From contig CAMYIE010000022.1 of NCBI GenBank assembly GCA_947258405.1, positions 1-41,502 of the forward strand: DNA of 41,502 bases, written 5' to 3'. Source of the DNA: an uncultured Eudoraea sp. Lineage in GTDB: Bacteria; Bacteroidota; Bacteroidia; Flavobacteriales; Flavobacteriaceae. The notes beneath the pieces are model-generated. The model was not told the DNA's origin and did no database searches. It saw nothing but the letters and a program-made list of their open reading frames with translations. A program made the position numbers and the translations under genes. Positions within the stretch are counted from its first letter, which is position 1. The number at the start of each line of letters is the position of its first letter. Of this stretch, positions 8,395-17,772 are shown in pieces.

Positions 8395-10863
8395 ATGCAG
8401 GAAGACAGTCTTTACAAAATCGCGGAAAATTGGTTTGAAGATCAGGGATGGCATCCGTTTCCCTTCCAGCGCAAAACATGGGCAGCCTTCCTCAAAGGGA
8501 AACACGGACTTCTAAACGCCCCAACCGGGAGTGGAAAAACCTATGCCCTCTGGTTTCCAATTGTCCTGAACTACATCAGGGATAATCCGGATTATAAGGA
8601 GCGACACAAAAAAGGTCTTAAAGCTGTTTGGATTACACCCCTGAGGGCACTTTCCCAGGAAATAAAACAATCGGCAGAGCGGGTCACCCGCGATCTTGGA
8701 ACTTCTCTGACGGTCGGAATAAGAACCGGAGACACCACTACCAGGGAAAGAGCACAGCAGCGAAAGATCATGCCAGACCTGCTTATCACTACACCGGAAA
8801 GTCTGCAGCTTTTGCTTGCCACAAAAGGCTATGCCTCCATTTTTAAGGATTGTACTGCTATTGTGATCGATGAGTGGCACGAACTTTTGGGCACCAAAAG
8901 AGGTGTCCAGGTAGAGTTGGGACTTTCCAGGCTGAAAACAATTTCCCCAAAACTGCGGATTTGGGGAATTTCTGCCACTATAGGCAACCTGGAACAGGCA
9001 AGGCAGGTACTATTAGGGCCAGAGAGCGTAGCCTACCACCGGTCGGTATTGATAAAAGCAGATCTTAAAAAAAAGATTACCGTTAGGAGCATCATCCCAA
9101 AAGAGATGGAAACTTTTCCATGGCGGGGTCATTTGGGAATCCGTCTTCTCGATGAGGTGATTCCTATATTGAAGAGTAGTAAAACAACCCTGCTGTTTAC
9201 CAATACCAGGAGTCAATGTGAGATATGGTTCCAGAAGATCCTGGAGCGCTACCCAGAATTTGCAGGTGAGATCGCAATGCATCATGGAAGTATCGATAAA
9301 GATACCCGTCTTTGGGTAGAGCAGGCTATTCGCAATGAGAGCCTGACAGCAGTGGTCTGTACTTCAAGCCTCGATCTTGGGGTCGACTTTGCACCGGTAG
9401 AAACTGTAATTCAGATTGGTGGGCCAAAAGGTGTAGCCAGGTTTTTTCAACGAGCTGGCCGGAGCGGGCATAGGCCGGGACAGGAAAGCGTGATATATTT
9501 TCTGCCCACACATGCCATAGAACTTATTGAAGCTTCTGCATTACAAAAAGCACTTCGTACACAAACGGTAGAAGACCGTATGCCCTATCTCAACAGTTTC
9601 GATGTATTGGTACAATACCTCATCACACTAGCTGTGTCGGATGGATTTCACCCAGATCAGATCTACCCGGAAATAGCTCAGACTTTCTGCTATCAAGGCA
9701 TGAGCGAAGAGCAATGGCACTGGCTTTTGAATTTTATCGTTTTGGGCAGCCAGAGTCTGCAATCATATGATGAATATAAAAAAGTGGATGTAGACGATAC
9801 GGGCTTATTAAAAGTCACCAACCGAGGTATTGCCATGCGACATCGTTTTCAGATCGGCACCATTGTAGGTGATGCCAATCTTTCGGTAAGATATCAAAAA
9901 GGCGGTTATATTGGTTCTATCGAAGAATGGTTTATCTCCAAACTCAACCCTGGAGATGTTTTCACCTTCGCTGGTAAAAATCTGGAATTCATACGGATCC
10001 GTGAAATGCAGGTCCTGGTAAGAAAATCCCGCAAACGCACCAATAAGATTCCAAGTTGGATGGGTGGAAGGCTCACCTTATCGTCTGAAATGTCTAAGTT
10101 ACTCAGGGAGGAGCTCTATACAGCCAACGCGGCCAGCAGTAATCAATCATTAGAAATAGCTTCTCTGGAGCATATCTTTAAACAGCAAAAACGGGAAAGC
10201 ATCGTGCCTAATCCAGACCAATTCCTTATCGAGAGTTTTCAGACCTCTGAGGGCTACCACCATATTTTATATCCGTTCGAAGGACGTTTTGTTCACGAGG
10301 CCATGGGCAGTCTTTTGGGATACCGGATCAGCCTGCTCCAACCAATTACCTTCTCCCTCGCATTTAACGACTATGGCTTTGAACTTTTGTCGGATAAAGA
10401 AGTAGATATCAGCGCCGTTATCGACAACAATCTGTTCACTACGGATTACCTTCTCGAAGATCTTCAAAAAAGTCTTAACGCCACAGAAATGGCCCGTCGC
10501 AGATTTCGGGATATAGCCGTGATCAGCGGATTGGTATTCTCAGGATATCCTAAAAAGGGAATCAAAATGAAGCACCTCCAAAGCAGTTCCCAATTGCTCT
10601 TCGATGTTTTTAGAGACTACGAACCAGACCATCTTCTCTTTCAACAGGCTTTCAGGGAGACTTTTGAACACCAGTTAGAAGAGGGAAGGCTACGGCTGGC
10701 CATGGAACGAATTGCCGGCCAGGAAATAGTTTGGAAAAAGTGTAAACAACCCACACCCTTCTCTTTCCCGATCATCACAGACCGACTTAGCAGAGAAAGA
10801 CTTTCGAGTGAACCTATGGAAGACCGGATCAGGAGAATGGCGGCTAGATTGATGAAAAAGTGA
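8395..10863 (+). CDS. Ligase-associated DEXH-box helicase (Lhr-Core type)
   Basis: An ATP-driven 3'-5' superfamily 2 helicase acting in nucleic acid repair. In order: Walker A APTGSGKT (residues 42-49), TPLRALSQE (motif Ia), TTPES, the DEXH box IDEWHE, SATIGN (motif III), TSSLDLGVDF (motif V) and QRAGRSGHRPG (motif VI). The remaining C-terminal part matches the winged-helix and Lhr core region. At 822 residues it is the short Lhr-Core form, not the 1500-residue Lhr of Escherichia coli. It sits between the ligase (32-base gap) and PdeM (30-base gap), which fixes it as the cluster helicase. Confidence 0.92.
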   Translation: MQEDSLYKIAENWFEDQGWHPFPFQRKTWAAFLKGKHGLLNAPTGSGKTYALWFPIVLNYIRDNPDYKERHKKGLKAVWITPLRALSQEIKQSAERVTRDLGTSLTVGIRTGDTTTRERAQQRKIMPDLLITTPESLQLLLATKGYASIFKDCTAIVIDEWHELLGTKRGVQVELGLSRLKTISPKLRIWGISATIGNLEQARQVLLGPESVAYHRSVLIKADLKKKITVRSIIPKEMETFPWRGHLGIRLLDEVIPILKSSKTTLLFTNTRSQCEIWFQKILERYPEFAGEIAMHHGSIDKDTRLWVEQAIRNESLTAVVCTSSLDLGVDFAPVETVIQIGGPKGVARFFQRAGRSGHRPGQESVIYFLPTHAIELIEASALQKALRTQTVEDRMPYLNSFDVLVQYLITLAVSDGFHPDQIYPEIAQTFCYQGMSEEQWHWLLNFIVLGSQSLQSYDEYKKVDVDDTGLLKVTNRGIAMRHRFQIGTIVGDANLSVRYQKGGYIGSIEEWFISKLNPGDVFTFAGKNLEFIRIREMQVLVRKSRKRTNKIPSWMGGRLTLSSEMSKLLREELYTANAASSNQSLEIASLEHIFKQQKRESIVPNPDQFLIESFQTSEGYHHILYPFEGRFVHEAMGSLLGYRISLLQPITFSLAFNDYGFELLSDKEVDISAVIDNNLFTTDYLLEDLQKSLNATEMARRRFRDIAVISGLVFSGYPKKGIKMKHLQSSSQLLFDVFRDYEPDHLLFQQAFRETFEHQLEEGRLRLAMERIAGQEIVWKKCKQPTPFSFPIITDRLSRERLSSEPMEDRIRRMAARLMKK

Positions 10864-10893
10864 GCAAAGGGATTTACTATCTTTATCGGCACC

Positions 10894-11526
10894 ATGAACT
10901 ATTCCCTTACCATTGAGGATCAAAAATTTCTGTTACACCCCAGTGGGGCTTTATTCTGGCCAAAGAAAAAAATGCTGCTGATCAGCGACGTACACCTGGG
11001 TAAAGTAACCCATTTTAGAAAATTCGGCGCAGCCGTACCCCCCTCACTGATACAGAAGAATTTCGAACTCCTCGACATGGTTATGGATGAATTTACCCCT
11101 TCTCACCTATGTTTTCTGGGCGACCTATTTCATTCCAATATCAATAGCGAATGGCAGCTCTTCGAAAACTGGGTGGGCAGTAAGTCGGGAACTTTTACCC
11201 TGGTTACAGGAAATCATGATATCATCTCTCCTCTTAAATACGAATCTCTCGGTATAGTTTCGAGAGAAGAGTATGTGATAGAGAATTTTTATTTTACCCA
11301 TGTACCAACGAAAAAATCTGGGATGTTTAATATATCAGGACATATTCATCCAGCAGTTCGCTTAAGCGGAAAAGGACGGCAATCGTTAAAACTACCTTGT
11401 TTCTTCAAAAGTCCTGATCAGATGATCCTCCCTGCTTTCGGCAAATTCACAGGCACACATATTTTACCCGTTAAGAGCGACAATGAAATCTTTGCCTGCA
11501 CCCGCACCGAAGTGTTAAAAATCTAA
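10894..11526 (+). CDS. pdeM: Ligase-associated metallophosphoesterase PdeM
   Basis: A binuclear-metal phosphoesterase of 210 residues, the fourth partner in the cluster. All family motifs are present: SDVHLGK, GDLFHS, TGNHD, a histidine in THVPT, and SGHIHP. The Pseudomonas putida homologue MPE is a manganese-dependent single-strand DNA endonuclease, so the same activity is expected here. The gene follows the helicase by 30 bases and ends just eight bases before the -33 box of the mfd promoter. Confidence 0.9.
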   Translation: MNYSLTIEDQKFLLHPSGALFWPKKKMLLISDVHLGKVTHFRKFGAAVPPSLIQKNFELLDMVMDEFTPSHLCFLGDLFHSNINSEWQLFENWVGSKSGTFTLVTGNHDIISPLKYESLGIVSREEYVIENFYFTHVPTKKSGMFNISGHIHPAVRLSGKGRQSLKLPCFFKSPDQMILPAFGKFTGTHILPVKSDNEIFACTRTEVLKI

Positions 11527-11533
11527 CAAGGAC

Positions 11534-11564
11534 TTTGGGGGGCTCCCCGGCACGCTTATATTTG
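11534..11564 (+). promoter_or_regulatory. Promoter of mfd (perfect Bacteroidetes consensus)
   Basis: TTTG at 11534-11537, exactly 19 bases, then TATATTTG at 11557-11564. Both boxes and the spacing fit the Bacteroidetes primary sigma consensus (TTTG, N19, TAnnTTTG). Transcription should start near 11571. This means that the longest open frame of mfd, which would begin at 11535, starts inside the promoter and is too long. Confidence 0.75.
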
Positions 11565-11582
11565 CACAAATTTGAGAGACAG

Positions 11583-14500
11583 TTGACACCGTCTTCTATC
11601 CTGCAGCATTTTGTACGGTCTCCTGAAATCGGGAAACTGAGGGAGTCTCTTGTCCCAAATGCAAAAAACATACAGGTAAAAGGTCTTTCAGGATCTTCCT
11701 GGTCTTTAGTCACCGCATCACTTTTTAAATCCCTAGATCGTCCCTTCCTCGTCATCTTTAACGACAAGGAAGAAGCCGCTTATTTTCTGAACGATTTGGA
11801 AAACCTGCTGGGGGATAAAAACGTGTTGTTCTATCCCGGCAGTTACAGGCGACCATATCAAATTGAAGAAACCGACAATGCGAATGTTCTTTTGCGAGCC
11901 GAAGTGCTAAACCGCATTAATTCGAGACAAAAACCCGCATTGATCGTTACCTATCCCGATGCGCTTTTTGAAAAAGTCGTCAGCAGGAAGGAATTAGATA
12001 AGAAGACCCTCAGGATAAGACTTGGAGATGCGCTTTCCCTCGATTTTCTCAATGAAGTTCTTTTTGAATATCAGTTCAAACGAGTCGATTTTGTCTCGGA
12101 ACCAGGAGAATTCTCGGTAAGAGGAGGTATTGTAGATGTGTTTTCCTTCTCCCATGATGAACCTTATCGGATCGAATTTTTCGGCAACGATGTGGAAAGC
12201 ATAAGAACTTTCGATGTGGAATCCCAGCTTTCCACCGGGAGTTCAAAAAAGATAAGCATCATCCCCAATGTTGAAGACAAAACACTTCATGAAGAACGGA
12301 ATAGTTTCTTAAAATATATCGACTCGAAGACCACAATATTCGTAAAAGACCAGGGTATTCTGGAACAACGCTTAGAACTTCTTTTTGAAAAGGCTACTAC
12401 CGCATTTAAATCGCTCAGCAGTGAGGTTAAAAGAGTCGAACCCTCCGAAATATTCCTGAATACCGATGAATTGAGAGAGCAGCTAAAAGAGTTCTGCACA
12501 TTGTTTTTTGGTTCTTCTGTTGGGGAATTACCAGATCAGGAGACCTCGTCTATCAGATTTCAAACCAGACCACAGCCTTCTTTTAATAAAAGCTTCGAAT
12601 TGTTGATCTCAGATCTTATAAAGAATCATGAGAGTGGTTATCAGAACTATATTTTCTGCTCCACCCAACAGCAAGCGCAGAGGTTCCATGATATATTTGA
12701 AGAGGTAGAAGAAGAGGTCCATTATCGCACCATAATCCTTCCACTCCATCAGGGTTTTATCGAAGACAGCCTAAAGCTGGTCTGCTATACCGATCATCAG
12801 ATCTTTGAGCGATATCATCGCTTTCATCTTAAAAACGGCTATGCCAAAAAACAGGCTATAACGTTAAAGGAACTCAATAAACTCGAAACCGGGGATTATG
12901 TAACGCATATAGATCATGGAATTGGCAGATTCGGAGGCCTTCAAAAAATCGATGTGGAAGGCAAGAAACAAGAGGCCATAAAACTTATGTATGGGGATCG
13001 CGATATTCTCTATGTAAGCATTCACTCTCTGCATAAGATCTCAAAATTTAATGGTAAGGATGGCGCTGTTCCGAAGATCTATAAACTGGGGTCTCAGGCC
13101 TGGAAAAAACTAAAACAGAAGACAAAATCGAGGGTCAAAAAAATTGCTTACGACCTAATCCGGCTATATGCTAAAAGGCGGTTGCAAAAAGGATTCCAGT
13201 ATCAGACCGATAGTTACCTGCAACACGAACTTGAGGCCTCATTTGTCTATGAAGACACAGAGGACCAGAGTAAGGCAACGGAAGATATTAAAGGCGATAT
13301 GGAAAGCCTGCGACCGATGGATCGACTCATCTGTGGTGATGTGGGGTTTGGTAAGACCGAGATCGCCATACGCGCGGCGTTCAAGGCGGTAGATAATGGC
13401 AAACAGGTAGCGGTTTTAGTGCCGACCACCATCCTCGCCTTCCAGCATCAGCGCACATTTAAAGAGCGGTTAAAAGAGATGCCGGTGACTGTAGATTATC
13501 TAAATCGTTTCAGGTCATCAAAGGAGAGGAGAGACATATTAGAGCGACTACAGTCAGGTTCAATCGATATCCTGATAGGCACACATCAGATGGTAAACCA
13601 AAACGTACGGTTTAAAGACCTCGGCTTACTGATCGTGGATGAAGAACAAAAATTTGGTGTAGCGGTCAAGGACAAGCTCAAATCGATAAAGGAGAATGTT
13701 GATGTTCTTACACTTACGGCAACCCCAATACCCCGTACCCTGCAATTCAGCCTGATGGCCGCCCGGGACCTTTCCGTGATCAACACCGCTCCCCCGAACA
13801 GATACCCAATCCAAAGTGAGGTGATCAGATTTAGTGAGGAAATCATCCGGGATGCGATCATTTACGAACTACAAAGAGGAGGACAGGTCTTTTTTATCCA
13901 TAACCGAATTGAGAATATCCGTGAAGTTGCCGGAATGTTGCAACGCCTGGTGCCAGATGCCAAAATAGGGATCGGGCATGGGCAAATGGAAGGCAAAAAG
14001 CTCGAATCGCTGATGCTCGCCTTTATGAATGGAGAATTCGACGTGCTGGTTTCCACCACCATTGTTGAAAGCGGGCTCGACGTGAGTAATGCCAATACTA
14101 TTTTTATCAATTACGCGAATAACTTTGGTTTAAGCGACCTCCATCAGATGCGAGGAAGGGTAGGACGCAGCAACAAGAAGGCTTTTTGCTTTTTTATTAC
14201 ACCTCCATTCGAGGCGATGACCCCGGATGCGCGCAAAAGAATCCAGGCCCTTGAACAATACACCGATCTTGGAAGTGGATTTAACATCGCCATGAAGGAC
14301 CTGGAAATAAGAGGTGCTGGAGATCTATTGGGAGGCGAACAAAGCGGATTCATCAATGAAATTGGTTTTGAGACTTATCAAAAAATCCTTGCTGAAGCCA
14401 TTGAGGAGTTGAAAACCACAGAGTTTAAAGATTTATATGAAGAAATCGGACAGGAAAAAACAGGTTTTGTAGAGGAAACACAGATCGATACAGATTTTGA

Positions 14501-14954
14501 ATTACTCTTCCCCGATGACTATATCAACAACATCAGCGAGCGTCTTCACCTCTATACAGCCTTAAACCAGGTGAAGAATGAACAGGAATTGGCCGATTTT
14601 GAAACACGGTTAGCAGACCGGTTCGGAGCCCTCCCTGAACCCGCCAGAGATCTTTTAAATTCGGTTAGGATTAAATGGATCGCCAGTCGGATTGGATTGG
14701 AAAAAGTGGTGATGAAGAAATCGACAATGATCGGATATTTTGTAGGCGACCAACAATCGGAATATTATCAAAGCAATATATTCAGGAGCGTTCTTCAGTA
14801 TGTACAACAGCATCCCGACGCTTGTCGCATCAAAGAAAAAGAAACCCGTAAAGGGCTTCGTTTACTACTTGTTTTTAAGGAGATCGATTCTATTGAAACC
14901 GCCTTCGAATCATTAAAACCATTTGTGAAAGAACCAGTAATGATCGATAAATAG
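11583..14954 (+). CDS. mfd: Transcription-repair coupling factor Mfd
   Basis: Removes RNA polymerase stalled at DNA damage and recruits UvrA. The protein shows the UvrB-like N-terminal module, then the polymerase-interaction domain beginning at LETGDYVTHIDHGIGRF. The RecG-like motor follows: Walker A GDVGFGKTE, DEEQ box VDEEQKFGV, TATPIPRTL and the QMRGRVGRS motif VI. The last is the TRCF domain. I chose the TTG at 11583, giving about 1123 residues. Upstream in-frame TTG codons (11535, 11562) fall inside a strong promoter, and family homology begins right after (SSILQHFVRSPEI). It has its own promoter although only 56 bases separate it from pdeM. Confidence 0.93.
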   Translation: MTPSSILQHFVRSPEIGKLRESLVPNAKNIQVKGLSGSSWSLVTASLFKSLDRPFLVIFNDKEEAAYFLNDLENLLGDKNVLFYPGSYRRPYQIEETDNANVLLRAEVLNRINSRQKPALIVTYPDALFEKVVSRKELDKKTLRIRLGDALSLDFLNEVLFEYQFKRVDFVSEPGEFSVRGGIVDVFSFSHDEPYRIEFFGNDVESIRTFDVESQLSTGSSKKISIIPNVEDKTLHEERNSFLKYIDSKTTIFVKDQGILEQRLELLFEKATTAFKSLSSEVKRVEPSEIFLNTDELREQLKEFCTLFFGSSVGELPDQETSSIRFQTRPQPSFNKSFELLISDLIKNHESGYQNYIFCSTQQQAQRFHDIFEEVEEEVHYRTIILPLHQGFIEDSLKLVCYTDHQIFERYHRFHLKNGYAKKQAITLKELNKLETGDYVTHIDHGIGRFGGLQKIDVEGKKQEAIKLMYGDRDILYVSIHSLHKISKFNGKDGAVPKIYKLGSQAWKKLKQKTKSRVKKIAYDLIRLYAKRRLQKGFQYQTDSYLQHELEASFVYEDTEDQSKATEDIKGDMESLRPMDRLICGDVGFGKTEIAIRAAFKAVDNGKQVAVLVPTTILAFQHQRTFKERLKEMPVTVDYLNRFRSSKERRDILERLQSGSIDILIGTHQMVNQNVRFKDLGLLIVDEEQKFGVAVKDKLKSIKENVDVLTLTATPIPRTLQFSLMAARDLSVINTAPPNRYPIQSEVIRFSEEIIRDAIIYELQRGGQVFFIHNRIENIREVAGMLQRLVPDAKIGIGHGQMEGKKLESLMLAFMNGEFDVLVSTTIVESGLDVSNANTIFINYANNFGLSDLHQMRGRVGRSNKKAFCFFITPPFEAMTPDARKRIQALEQYTDLGSGFNIAMKDLEIRGAGDLLGGEQSGFINEIGFETYQKILAEAIEELKTTEFKDLYEEIGQEKTGFVEETQIDTDFELLFPDDYINNISERLHLYTALNQVKNEQELADFETRLADRFGALPEPARDLLNSVRIKWIASRIGLEKVVMKKSTMIGYFVGDQQSEYYQSNIFRSVLQYVQQHPDACRIKEKETRKGLRLLLVFKEIDSIETAFESLKPFVKEPVMIDK

Positions 14955-14974
14955 GATAATTTTCCAACAAAGAT

Positions 14975-15634
14975 TTATAGTGATTTAAGATCTTTGATGG
15001 TCCTGAAGGCACTATCTATCTGTTCGTCGTTTACCAGTATGGTAAATTCGTTTGTTGTAGAGATCACCTCATATAAAACGATTCCTTCCCAGGCCAGCCG
15101 CTGAAAAATAAAATAATATATACCGGGCACCGAAACGTTTTCCGCAGGTAATTTTACCGTTATAGATGAAAGATTCTCAGCTTTCTGAGTGCATTTCTCG
15201 GCTTTGAACAAAGATTCCACCATAGCATCGAGACTATTGCTCACCACTATATTCAGTTCGTTAACACCTCTTGAAGAGGTATAAAAAACATCTTTATTTT
15301 TATTCACCTCTTTTAAGAGTCTCGTCTGATTCTCTAAGATTGAATCGGATACCAGAAATGTGAAGTCTGTAAGGGAGGAACGCACAGTGATCTCTCCGAT
15401 GTTCTTCAGAACTTTTACAATCTTATGCGTGGCCCGGAATTCCAGATCTTCCGAAAGCCTCTTCAGAGCCATTACAACCGCACCATTGCGTACCTCCTTT
15501 CCCAGCTCATCTTCGATCTCAGGTCTTATGATACGCGAAAGTGAGGTGAGATTTATGATTCCCTGCGCTAATGCACTTTGAAGAAAAGGTTTCTTTTTAA
15601 TATAGTATTCCACTACCGAGGAGATCGTCTTCAT
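14975..15634 (-). CDS. ACT-like regulatory protein, orphan (often mislabelled aspartate kinase)
   Basis: A 219-residue cytoplasmic protein with no kinase domain. The first 75 residues are helical and basic and include NGAVVMALKRLSEDL, which could form a winged-helix-like fold. The remainder contains two ACT-like units, the last with PGIYYFIFQRLAWEGIVL and EFTILVNDEQIDSAF, much like the ACT repeats of aspartate kinase. I suspect an amino-acid-sensing regulator, but no function is established. I chose the ATG at 15634; nine upstream codons have no homology-like character. A -7 element lies 16 bases upstream. It converges with mfd, 20 bases apart. Confidence 0.65.
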   Translation of the reverse strand: MKTISSVVEYYIKKKPFLQSALAQGIINLTSLSRIIRPEIEDELGKEVRNGAVVMALKRLSEDLEFRATHKIVKVLKNIGEITVRSSLTDFTFLVSDSILENQTRLLKEVNKNKDVFYTSSRGVNELNIVVSNSLDAMVESLFKAEKCTQKAENLSSITVKLPAENVSVPGIYYFIFQRLAWEGIVLYEVISTTNEFTILVNDEQIDSAFRTIKDLKSL

Positions 15635-15649
15635 ATAACAGTATTTAAA

Positions 15650-15657
15650 CAAAAATA
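15650..15657 (-). promoter_or_regulatory. Predicted -7 element for the ACT-like gene
   Basis: Minus strand reads TATTTTTG, an exact TAnnTTTG match, 16 bases before the ATG at 15634. The -33 region has only a poor TGTG. A perfect inverted repeat, TAACAA and TTGTTA around one base (15656-15668), overlaps the upstream edge of the element and could be an operator. Confidence 0.45.
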
Positions 15658-15703
15658 ACAAATTGTTATAAATAGCACATATTATATTATTTCTGGATTT
15701 GTT

Positions 15704-16063
15704 TTAGAAATGGAAGAATGCATCAGCGTAGTGTTCTATTGTATAACCGGAAGGCTCGCTAAGAATTATGACGATGTCGAAACGGACCTCAAGATCGAGA
15801 TCATTTTGCTGAACATACTCATCTGCAGCCATGATCAGGAGATTCCTTTTCTTTCTTGATATAGAATTCTCCAGGCTTTCATAAAATCCTCCACTACGGG
15901 ATTTTACCTCTACTATCGCCAGGATTTCATCCTTTTGGGCAATAATATCAATTTCTGCCTTCCTATGACGGTAGTTGCGTTGTAAAATAGTATATCCATT
16001 GGTAATCAGGTATTTAACAGCTAATTCTTCTCCTAATTTTCCAAGTTTGTGATTGACGGTCAT
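15704..16063 (-). CDS. yraN: YraN family protein (UPF0102), nuclease-like fold
   Basis: A 119-residue member of the widespread YraN family, which has a PD-(D/E)XK nuclease-like core. The pattern is clear: GKLGEELAVKYL, then AEIDIIAQKDEILAIVEVKSR, giving the E..D...E.K metal-site arrangement. The family is distantly related to Holliday junction resolvases; its cellular role is unsettled. I chose the ATG at 16063 because MTVNHKLGKLGEE matches the usual N-terminus. The longer frame adds 20 residues of unlikely composition. Confidence 0.88.
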   Translation of the reverse strand: MTVNHKLGKLGEELAVKYLITNGYTILQRNYRHRKAEIDIIAQKDEILAIVEVKSRSGGFYESLENSISRKKRNLLIMAADEYVQQNDLDLEVRFDIVIILSEPSGYTIEHYADAFFHF

Positions 16064-16246
16064 TATTGGTCTAATTCTTAAAAAAAAGCGTTTTTCATCG
16101 AAAATTGGTCCATTTATCCCCAATATTAGAGTTAACTCTGTAAATTGGCTTCAGAATAACGAAAATCACTGGCGATCGATAATATCCATTCTATTTAAGC
16201 GTTAAGAATTTGCCCCTAAACACATGAACGTTCTTAAAGCCTAAAA

Positions 16247-17761
16247 ATGACTATGGAATACTTCGTTAATTGTAACACCTCTACATTAGCGCCTTACACC
16301 ACCCCATTAGATAAATTGAGGGCGGCGCATCTGTACAGAAGACTAGGATTTAGTGCCTCAGTCCAGACCATCGACCAAGCTATCGGCCAGAATGCCGGAG
16401 CCCTGGTAGATACTCTTGTCAATCAAGCTTTGGCAATGGCTCCTTCAGCACCACCAGCGTGGGCTGACTGGAATAATAGTAATTATCCTGCAGACGACGA
16501 TGCAGCACGTGCTTTAAGACGTGCGCAAGCCGAGGAATGGAGAATTACCTATACCAATGCCCTGCTGACCAACAACCTTCGTGAACGATTGAGTTTTTTC
16601 TGGAGTAATCACTTTGTTACCGAACTCGATATCTACGACTGTAACTCTTATCTTTATTATTATACAAATTGTCTTCAGCGCAATGCGCTTGGCAATTTTA
16701 AAACTTTCGTAAGTGAAATAGGTCTTACCGATGCCATGTTGTATTATTTGGATGGAGCCTATAATAACGGAAACAATCCGAATGAAAACTACGCCAGGGA
16801 GTTATATGAGCTATTTACACTTGGCGAAGGTAACGGATATACGGAAGACGATATTATTGAAACCGCAAAGGCCTTGACAGGATATGTTAACAGAGGAGAA
16901 ATTGGTTGTGAACCGATCCTTTTTGATGCTACTCGTTATGATGCCGGGCCGAAGACCATCTTAGGTCAAACCGGCAATTGGAATTACGACGACGTGATGG
17001 ACATTCTGTTCAATCAACGCGCTAACGAAATTGCGGAATTTGTTTGTAGAAAGCTTTATGAGTTTTTTGTTCACCCCGATTCGCTTGATGCTACGGGGAA
17101 TGCCCAGGCGATTATCAATGGCATGGCTTCCACCTTTGTAAGCAGTAATTTTGAAATTGCTCCGGTGCTTTCTCAACTTTTTAAAAGTCAGCATTTCTTC
17201 GACGAAAATGCCATCGGTGTAATCATTAAGAGTCCGTTCGACCTCTACCTTAATTTTATCAAGGAAACAGGCTTCTCCTACGACGATAACACTGTCCTCA
17301 ACGTGGTTGATACCTGTACGATGCTGAGCCAGGAAGTATTCGATCCTTTTGATGTTGCCGGTTGGCAGCGCGACCGAACCTGGATCAATACCAACTTTAT
17401 TATTGGTAGATGGTTAACCAGCGAAGTCTTCATTGAAGGTTTCTATCAAAGTAATGCAGAACAATTCAGAACTTTTGCCATGGATGCTGTAGGTCCGGCC
17501 GACAGCAACACGAGTAATCCCGAAACAGTGGTACAGGCTATAGTCGATAAACTGACCCCCAAAGGCCTGCTTACACCACAGGAGTTTCAGAACGCCGTGG
17601 ACGTTTTTAAAATCGAAGATGTCCCGGAGAATTACTACGGCCCCGATTATATACCTGGTGGCCTAGGCTTGTGGATGCTTGCGGTAAGTCCGGAAGTGCC
17701 TTTACAGGTATTCCTTTTACTGATGTACCTGTCCAGACAACCAGAATTTCAACTAAAATAA
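16247..17761 (+). CDS. DUF1800 domain protein
   Basis: A 504-residue protein of the DUF1800 family. Typical segments are AAHLYRRLGFSAS, LRERLSFFWSNHFV, NENYARELYELFTLGEG, YTEDDIIETAKALTGY and FVCRKLYEFFVHP. The function is unknown, but the gene nearly always pairs with a DUF1501 gene, as here (11 bases downstream). Unlike its partner it has no signal peptide: the start MTMEYFVNCNTS is soluble and acidic. If the pair works outside the cytoplasm, this protein may travel with the Tat-exported partner. A start at the ATG six bases later is equally possible. A short palindrome, AGAGTT-AACTCT, lies at 16128-16139 between this gene and yraN. Confidence 0.9.
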   Translation: MTMEYFVNCNTSTLAPYTTPLDKLRAAHLYRRLGFSASVQTIDQAIGQNAGALVDTLVNQALAMAPSAPPAWADWNNSNYPADDDAARALRRAQAEEWRITYTNALLTNNLRERLSFFWSNHFVTELDIYDCNSYLYYYTNCLQRNALGNFKTFVSEIGLTDAMLYYLDGAYNNGNNPNENYARELYELFTLGEGNGYTEDDIIETAKALTGYVNRGEIGCEPILFDATRYDAGPKTILGQTGNWNYDDVMDILFNQRANEIAEFVCRKLYEFFVHPDSLDATGNAQAIINGMASTFVSSNFEIAPVLSQLFKSQHFFDENAIGVIIKSPFDLYLNFIKETGFSYDDNTVLNVVDTCTMLSQEVFDPFDVAGWQRDRTWINTNFIIGRWLTSEVFIEGFYQSNAEQFRTFAMDAVGPADSNTSNPETVVQAIVDKLTPKGLLTPQEFQNAVDVFKIEDVPENYYGPDYIPGGLGLWMLAVSPEVPLQVFLLLMYLSRQPEFQLK

Positions 17762-17772
17762 AACCTACAGTT

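Noticed and set aside
11535-11582. N-terminal extension of Mfd
   Set aside because: It lies within a consensus promoter and has no family similarity.
4038-15668. Shared 13-mer AATTGTTATAAAT at about 4038-4050 and 15661-15674
   Set aside because: In AT-rich DNA of this length several chance 13-base matches are expected; the two sites sit differently relative to their promoters.
17671-17772. N-terminal extension of the DUF1501 protein inside DUF1800
   Set aside because: It would bury the Tat signal and overlap the upstream gene by over 90 bases; an ATG lies 11 bases after that gene.
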